A program made the position numbers and the translations under genes. From positions 5,782,001-5,846,000 of the forward strand of contig JAPNXP010000012.1 of NCBI GenBank assembly GCA_028753945.1: a stretch of 64,000 nt of DNA. Direction: 5' to 3'. This DNA is from Hexactinellida sp. DTS-2022 (taxonomy: Eukaryota; Porifera; Hexactinellida). Below, piece by piece: positions 58,782-64,000 of this stretch. Each line of letters begins with the position of its first letter. The stretch's first letter is position 1. Below the pieces are notes generated by a model. That model worked only from the letters and a program-made list of their open reading frames with translations, ran no database searches and was not told the DNA's origin.

Positions 58782-60353
58782 CTCTCCCTAGTCTGCCTAT
58801 CCTTGCGACCCAGCAGATCCAGGATCAGCTGGGGGGCGGAGACCCCTTCCTGGGCCTACTGGCCGCCGAGACCGGTTTGGCGCCCGAATCTATCCTCGAC
58901 TTCGACATTTCATTGGCTGACACCCAGGCGGGCAGTCTCGGGGGGCTGCACAGAGAGTTTGTGTTCGCGGGGAGACTCGACAACCAGGTGGCCTGCTTCA
59001 CAGGCATAAAGGTAAACAACAACACCAACACTACAACAACAACAACAACACAACACAATAACAACAACATAACAACAACAACAACAACACAACAACAATA
59101 ACAACAACATAACAACAACAACAACACTACTACTACAACAACAACAACAACACAACATAACAACAACAACACAACAACAACAACAACAACAACAACACAA
59201 CTACTCCTACTATGGCTAGGCTCTGGTGGACAGCTGTTCCTCCCTGAGCGGGGACTGCGCGGTCCGGACGCTGGCGCTGTTCGATAACGAGGAGTGCGGG
59301 TCGGAGAGCTACCAGGGGGCTCTCTCCACTCTCCTGGAGACCACAATGCGGAGGGTGACCTGTCCCCTGTCCGCCCCCGCCCCCGGCAACTACGAGCTGG
59401 CAGTGGCCAACTCGTTTCTGCTCTCCTCTGATCAGGCACACGCAGTGCACCCCAACTACAGGTGTGTTGTGTTGTTGTTGTTGTTGTTGTTTGTTTGTTT
59501 GTTAGGTAGGATTAGTAGCAGGCGGAGTCTCAAGGAATTAAATCGTTTATTTGTTTATATATTTTAATATTTGTAGTGAGAAGCACGAAATAAAGCATCG
59601 ACCTGAATTCCACAAGGTTGTTACTAGTTATCCATGGTTATTTATATAGCAACTTGTATTAGGATTAACGGATAATCCATGGTTGTATCTTAGGGAATTG
59701 TATTGAAGATTAACCACAACCAGAGGTACTCCACGTCAGGAGCGACGGCCGGGCTATTCAAACTGATCTGCTCCCGGGCGGGGGTACCCCTCCAACCCTT
59801 CGTGGTTCGTAACGACACCCCTTGTGGGACCACTGTCGGCCCCCTGGTGTCCACAAAGCTAGGTGTCAAGGGGGTGGACGTGGGCGGTCCCTCTCTGAGC
59901 ATGCACTCCGTAAGGGAGATGTGTTGTACTAGCTCGCTGCTGCATCTCACCAGGGCATTCAAGGTAGGATCCGATGCTTAACTGTAGTCTGTTGTATCGT
60001 ATTTGAGGTGCTGTATTATACACTAATATAAACCATGGATATGCTGTTACAAATTATATTTTGAGGCGAGTAGTAAACAATTTTCCTTTTAGTTATCTTT
60101 AAATTTGCGTACTAACTACGATAAATTATCTCGTTAAATGATAGAAATCTCATTTATAGTAGCTTCTCAATCTACCAGAGCACCTCAAAATACCACAGCA
60201 TAATTTGTAATAGCATATCCATGGTTTATACAATAGTATAATACATCGCCTCAATATACGATACAAGTGCCTATATTAATTACATCTGTTATTCTCTCTC
60301 AGGTGTTCTACAGTGACTACTCGGAGATAGCGGCTAGCAGTACTGTATTGTAG
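57700..60353 (+). CDS. DNPEP: aspartyl aminopeptidase (M18)
   Basis: Cytosolic di-zinc exopeptidase releasing N-terminal Asp/Glu. CDS = 57700-57802, 57857-57945, 57997-58110, 58217-58342, 58389-58519, 58792-59011, 59220-59461, 59577-59616, 59694-59963, 60303-60353; 461 aa (human ~475). All exons join in phase. Family blocks present: SPSPFH, the metal/active segment AGHTDSPC, TYGGGLWHTWFDRDL, QRPILRLSTLCIHLQ, LADTQAGSLGG, RLDN, LFDNEECGSES, SSDQAHAVHPNY, VRNDTPCGTTVGP and LSMHSVREM. The five expected zinc-ligand positions (His in GHTD, Asp in RLDN, Glu in NEE, Asp in SSDQ, His in MHS) are all kept. The C-terminus is a little shorter than usual. Introns contain GTT/AAC runs, one family A MITE and a fold-back element. 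Confidence 0.97.
58520..58791. repeat. aminopeptidase intron 5: GTT runs and 80-bp family A derivative
   Basis: GTT runs at 58533-58562 and 58713-58782 flank a minimal family A element at 58571-58650 consisting of little more than the two terminal repeats (AGAACCTCGTTAATACGAAC ... GTTCGTACTAGCGAGGTTCT). Confidence 0.85.
59012..59219. repeat. (AAC)n intron 6 of aminopeptidase
   Basis: Almost the whole intron is AAC with small interruptions, starting right after the donor GTAAAC. Confidence 0.95.
59992..60266. mobile_element. fold-back inverted-repeat element in the last aminopeptidase intron
   Basis: Long imperfect terminal inverted repeats of ~70-75 bp: TTGTATCGTATTTGAGG.. at the left matches CCTCAATATACGATACAA at the right. 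An inner part (TAAACCATGGATATGC ... TTACAAATTAT) matches its partner with one mismatch over ~29 bp. The inside is AT-rich and non-coding. No second copy is seen in the window, apart from short 'ttatccatggtt' similarities near 59627 and 59670. Confidence 0.75.
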
Positions 60354-60651
60354 CGACAGGACACATTAGTGTAGGATATATAGATTTATAGGTTATATGA
60401 ATAGTTGTAGTCTTATTACACAGCCGTTAGTGGGACGGGGTTATAACATTTCTGTTATCAGACTTATCCATGGTTCATAATGCTAGTTTCTACTGACACC
60501 AGATATAGCAGTGGAGAGCTAACTCCTGACTGAACTAGCATTGTGTTATTCCAGGAATAACTCCTATCTAGTTACTGCTAGGGTGGGATGGAATGTAATC
60601 CGAGTAGAAATAGATAAATAAGGAAAAATAGGATTATAGATAATTCGGAAA
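60354..60651. other. short intergenic spacer
   Basis: AT-rich; includes the aminopeptidase 3' end and the promoter of the following secreted protein. Nothing specific is recognised. Confidence 0.4.
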
Positions 60652-61386
60652 ATGAAGTTTGTCGTCTGTTTCATTTCACTGATTGCGGTCTCTCTGGCAC
60701 AAGACCATTCCTGCAAGATTAAATTCCCACCTTCGTATCTTATGAGGGCGGAAATCCAAGGTGGCATTTTTAATTATTCCAGTAAGGGCATGTCTGACGT
60801 ATCCTTTGCTGGGAATTATACGCAGGCCGAAAACGACACTGGCAACCCAGCCACCTCTATGATCGCTACGCTCGAATCCATTGTGTATAACAACGAGACC
60901 ACCGGAGAGCAAATCTCGTCTCAGTGGATCTCATCGCTAACAGTTGGAAGCGATGTTTTTATATTAGTTAAGATTGATGGGAAACTACAGCCCTGTCAAA
61001 AAATTGAGGGATATCATTACCAATCCTTGTCGGATGTGTTCCATAGCCTAAAATCAATATTTCCAATCCCTGGCGTGCCCTTTGATCCCGCTGACAAATG
61101 CCTTTGTATGGGAGGAATCTCCGTGAAACAAGGAGCCATGCAAGACGTGGAAATAGGCGTAGAGTATTACGAAAGAGAAAATGAAACCATGGATAAGCTC
61201 ACCTCCTTCAGTGAGCTCACAAGCTCAATGCACTTAATGGTAGAAGTAACATCTACAGTTGAACTAACCAAAAACGACACAGATGCGTTCAAAAATCCTT
61301 GCAAACACTGGGAAGTTTCAGTCTCGCGTGGCATGCCAGAGGGTTACCATGGACACGTGGGGCGGTTCATGCACAAGGGTTATTAG
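60652..61386 (+). CDS. secreted N-glycoprotein, possibly ependymin-related
   Basis: 244 aa, single exon. Clear signal peptide (MKFVVCFISLIAVSLAQ), no membrane span or GPI-like tail, about six N-x-S/T sites, and about five conserved-looking cysteines in the mature chain (Cys after DHS, LQPC, KCLCMG, NPCKHW). Layout (early Cys-x-x-x-x-PP, GGIFNYSSKG, repeated beta-strand-like segments, a Cys near the middle and near the end, length ~220) resembles ependymin-related proteins of invertebrates, but I cannot prove it; treat as a secreted protein of unknown function. A His-rich end (GYHGHVGRFMHKGY) could bind metal. Confidence 0.75.
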   Translation: MKFVVCFISLIAVSLAQDHSCKIKFPPSYLMRAEIQGGIFNYSSKGMSDVSFAGNYTQAENDTGNPATSMIATLESIVYNNETTGEQISSQWISSLTVGSDVFILVKIDGKLQPCQKIEGYHYQSLSDVFHSLKSIFPIPGVPFDPADKCLCMGGISVKQGAMQDVEIGVEYYERENETMDKLTSFSELTSSMHLMVEVTSTVELTKNDTDAFKNPCKHWEVSVSRGMPEGYHGHVGRFMHKGY

Positions 61387-62012
61387 CAACTTTATTAGAT
61401 TAGCGAGTATTAGCTAGATATACCGTATATCCTATAGGCCTGTGTATTATAGTTTGTATCTAACTGGTGTTAACCGGTTTACATATATATATTTGTCACC
61501 TTACAATGTTGAACGAATTCAGCAAATCGCATAGGCTACTATTCGAGTAAATACAGTAGTATGTGCATACTATAGGAATCTGGCAAATCTCAGTTAGGTT
61601 TGTCGATTTGATTGGAGGGAATACTTAAAATTGAGGGTATTTATTTGTGTCTAATTTTCTCAGTTTGTAGTTCTTGTGAAACTACAAATTCTTATTTACC
61701 AATTTTGAAATAGAACACTGTTCTATTTACATGTAACAAGTTACATGAAAACTGAACATATACAGTGCAAATTTGTTGCTATAATATTATCCATAGTCCG
61801 CTAAGACTAAGTACCATACATAAGTCCAGTGTCAATTTCAATTAAATTCCAAATTTTCGCGCTCCCAAATTCAAATTTTCCAAAAATCATGCTCCAAAAG
61901 GAGCGTCTCGCTCCTGGATAATTCATTATAATTATGCCTGTAACAACAGGGTAGTCCTTGCATAAGCCTATAACATACAGTATAAGACTGCGTACCATAC
62001 ACACAGGGTAGT
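61387..62012. other. intergenic with family H fragment
   Basis: 61850-61925 is a reverse fragment of family H ('ccaaattttcgcgctcccaaattc ... gctcctggataattc'). 61675-61760 contains a short 'gtgaaactacaaattcttattt / acatgtaacaagttacatg' palindromic area. No gene. Confidence 0.55.
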
Positions 62013-63212
62013 ATGGCTCGGGCGGATAGCAACAAACAGCTGGAGGCCACGCTTATACAGGTGACGGCGCTGGGGGACATCGGTAGCGGAAAGTCTACGA
62101 TTCTAAAGAGGATCTTGCAGGGGGGCGGGGACCCCCTCACAGAGCATAACCCGTTTGAGAACAGAGACACGGTGATTAAGTGCCTGCCTGTGCCTATTGA
62201 GGGGAAACAGGTTTGGATGAATGTGGAACTTAACGACTCTTCTGGAATGGAAAGTAACGGTCTGCTTACTTCCAGTTTCTACAGGTACTGTACTATCCAT
62301 GGTACAGCACTGATTATAGAGCCATATGAGTTGAAATTACTATGCATCTCACAAATACACAGGAGTAACACTATTATATATCCAAGGTTTTATTGAGCTG
62401 GGAAATTTAGATGCTTTTATTTGTGCGCGCAAAAACTTTAAAATACCCAAATGCATACCAATTTACCATTTAGTATTCAAATTCAGGTGCTGTAATTTAT
62501 AAAGCAGTATGTATTTCTATGTAGGGTAAACTCGGTTGGTACGTACTTATTTTCATTCCAAGGTGTACGTTATAATATAACGGGTTTTACTGTATATTAC
62601 CCAAGGCAGTGGTTCCCAACCTGGGTCCACGGACGGCAGTAGGGGGTCCACAAGATCTCAAAATTTGTATTAGGGTCAATGGGAGGGGTCCACAGTATGT
62701 TTGTTATTTGCTATAGGGGTCCACAGTATATTTGCTATGGAGTGTGCACGGTTGGACCGCTGCCATAAGCTATCCTATAGCGGGTGTGTATAGTGTGTAT
62801 ACAAATGTAATCTGTCAGGAAGAAGGACGGGGTGATCCTTGTGTGGAACTGCTGCGACACGAATACGCTGGAGAGTCTGGTGACCTGGGAGGAGGACCTG
62901 AGGCATTACTACGTGGATAGGGAATACCCGGCCATTGTGGTGTTCGCCAACAAGTGCGATCAGTCCCCGCTAAGCGACAGAGTGTACAGCGAGGCCGCGG
63001 CGAGATATCTGGCTAGGAACATAACCTGCTACAAGACCAATGCGGTCACCGGGGAGGGGGTGAAGGAGGGGTTCGATCAGCTGTTGAGACTAATGGGGAA
63101 CAAACTAACTCAGAGTTTCGCGCGGGAGTACGGGAGAAAGGGCCCGCAGGATTCCATTCACTTGGAAGCGGTTTTAACAGAGCAGGGCAGGGAGTCTGCT
63201 TGCTGTAACTAA
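62013..63212 (+). CDS. divergent Rab/Ras-like GTPase 5
   Basis: CDS = 62013-62284 and 62819-63212, 221 aa. P-loop GDIGSGKST; G3 NDSSGM (Gly kept, Gln replaced by Met); G4 NKCD normal; G5 NAV instead of SAK. C-terminus ACCN with two cysteines. Same phase-2 intron after SFYR as the others; two-exon layout like GTPases 1 and 2, with which it also shares the second-exon opening (R-x-K-D-G-V-I-L-V-W). The intron contains a hAT-type fragment and an older element. Likely prenylated membrane protein of unknown pathway. Confidence 0.88.
62607..62745. mobile_element. hAT-type element fragment ('CAGTGGTTCCCAACCTGGG')
   Basis: The left terminus CAGTGGTTCCCAACCTGGGT followed by 'ccacggac' is the classic end of hAT-superfamily elements found across animals. 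Inside, 'aggggtccacagtat' is repeated three times. The right end is not clear. It lies in the GTPase 5 intron, preceded by the 'tataaagcagtatgtatttctatgtaggg' element (62496-62591). Confidence 0.75.
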
Positions 63213-64000
63213 TGTGTACATATTCGTTTTTCTGAAGCTATTTGTATTAAACTTTCTTAGTAATGCGAACTGTTTCGGTCCCACAACACCTGTTAATACC
63301 AGTGATACCAGTTAATGTGTACCCAGTTCGGATAAGACGGTTAACATTTGTTTAGAGATTGCTAAATTTATAAATTTACAAGACACAATTCAGAACTTAA
63401 AAGAGATTCAAAATAGGGTTTATAACTTATAACTATCAGTGTTTGATACAGAAATTTTTCCTGGGGTGGGGGGGGGAGAAACTTTCCTAGAAACAGACTG
63501 TTCCCCTGGATAAAGGAGCAGCATATACATGTATAGGCCAAAATAAGACAAACCCTGGGATGGGGGCATCTTTCCTAGGGGGGGGGGGGGGGAAATCCCC
63601 CCCCCCCTCCTCTGTATCACACCCTGACTATAATATCTGATTTATGTCAGACACTCCAAGTATACGGAAATATAGGAGAGCTTAATTTACTTGTATGCAG
63701 ACGGTCTATAAAAGCCCATACAATATAAGCAAAAAATTTGTAGACGGTCTATAAATTCTGTAGACCAAAAGCCCCTGCCGTCCATGGGTAATAGTATTTA
63801 AATAAAAAAAATCTGGTCTAGGAATAGACGGTCTACATTCAGTTATTTCCTTAATTTAATTCATTTTAAGCGGAGTAAATCAACTACTTTATCCGTCTGG
63901 GGAATATGTACTATATAACTTCGTTATAAACGGGTATTACTTATTTATAATATCCTTTGTAAGCGCTACACAGCCCGTTCGGATATAACGAATAAATGCT
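63213..64000. mobile_element. intergenic end region with two inverted-repeat elements
   Basis: 63437-63628 has ends related to GATACAGAAATTTTTCC / CCTCCTCTGTATCACACC with G- and C-rich homopolymers inside. 63690-63842 is a copy of the 'agacggtctata' element at 56009-56155 (TTGTATGCAGACGGTCTATA ... ATAGACGGTCTACATTCAG). 63250-63345 keeps family A-like words ('cggataagacgg'). No gene. Confidence 0.7.

Noticed and set aside
58688..59450. Frames rich in poly-Val, poly-Leu, poly-Cys or poly-Asn
   Set aside because: They are translations of GTT/AAC microsatellites in introns fused to shadows of aminopeptidase exons.

Overview
The window reads as nuclear DNA of an early-branching animal. Genes have short phase-consistent GT-AG introns (about 60 bp to a few kb). 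The gene set is metazoan: a heparan sulfate N-deacetylase/N-sulfotransferase, a transmembrane ADAM protease, an adhesion GPCR with Ig and FN3 domains, a GAF-GAF cyclic nucleotide phosphodiesterase, and CLN8-, PRSS23- and C9orf85-like genes. The compact layout, a TRIM-like NHL protein without RING, and many miniature pogo-like and hAT-like elements would fit a sponge-like animal. The species is not identified; that placement is inference.

Layout. 1-8590 is one satellite array of ~175 bp monomers with 7-8 monomer higher-order blocks, ending at a short GC-rich hairpin cluster (8609-8681). 8882-13163 (-) is a six-exon PDE5/6/11-type phosphodiesterase. 14352-18888 (-) is a five-exon PH + START lipid-transfer-type gene whose intron holds a 38-bp minisatellite grown from the end of a dispersed mobile element. 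Four plus-strand genes follow: an intronless orphan basic protein (19727-20914), an intronless NDST (21286-23808), a coiled-coil/NHL protein (24296-25522) and an eight-exon ADAM (26028-29902). A small coiled-coil ORF (30463-30675, -) comes next. 31125-38051 holds a divergent pair of paralogues with the rare architecture SAM - (ubiquitin-like?) - vWA - E2/UBC - U-box, sharing a ~208 bp central promoter. CLN8 (38631-39620, +) follows. Five divergent Rab/Ras-like GTPases are spread over 40674-63212, together with a C9orf85/DUF2039 homologue (44008-44925, -), a nine-exon adhesion GPCR (45670-53685, +) with a PRSS23-like protease nested antisense in one intron (48665-50527), aspartyl aminopeptidase (57700-60353, +) and a secreted glycoprotein (60652-61386, +).

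The genes form no single pathway. Themes are ubiquitin transfer (E2-E3 fusion pair), cell-surface signalling and proteolysis (ADAM, adhesion GPCR, NDST, PRSS23-like), membrane and lipid traffic (CLN8, PH-START, the GTPases) and cyclic nucleotide signalling.

The most unusual signals are four. (1) The E2+U-box fusion pair has complementary losses: one copy keeps a perfect vWA MIDAS, the other does not. (2) The GTPase cluster keeps nucleotide-binding loops and C-terminal cysteines, yet every member lacks the DxxGQ catalytic glutamine. (3) The satellite monomer carries an 11-bp exact match to the first part of the mammalian CENP-B box, lying in sequence that matches the terminal inverted repeat of a pogo-like MITE dispersed in this same window. 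(4) A minisatellite is visibly derived from a transposon end. All exon models below were built by hand from splice sites and reading phase, and all close in frame; none has transcript support.
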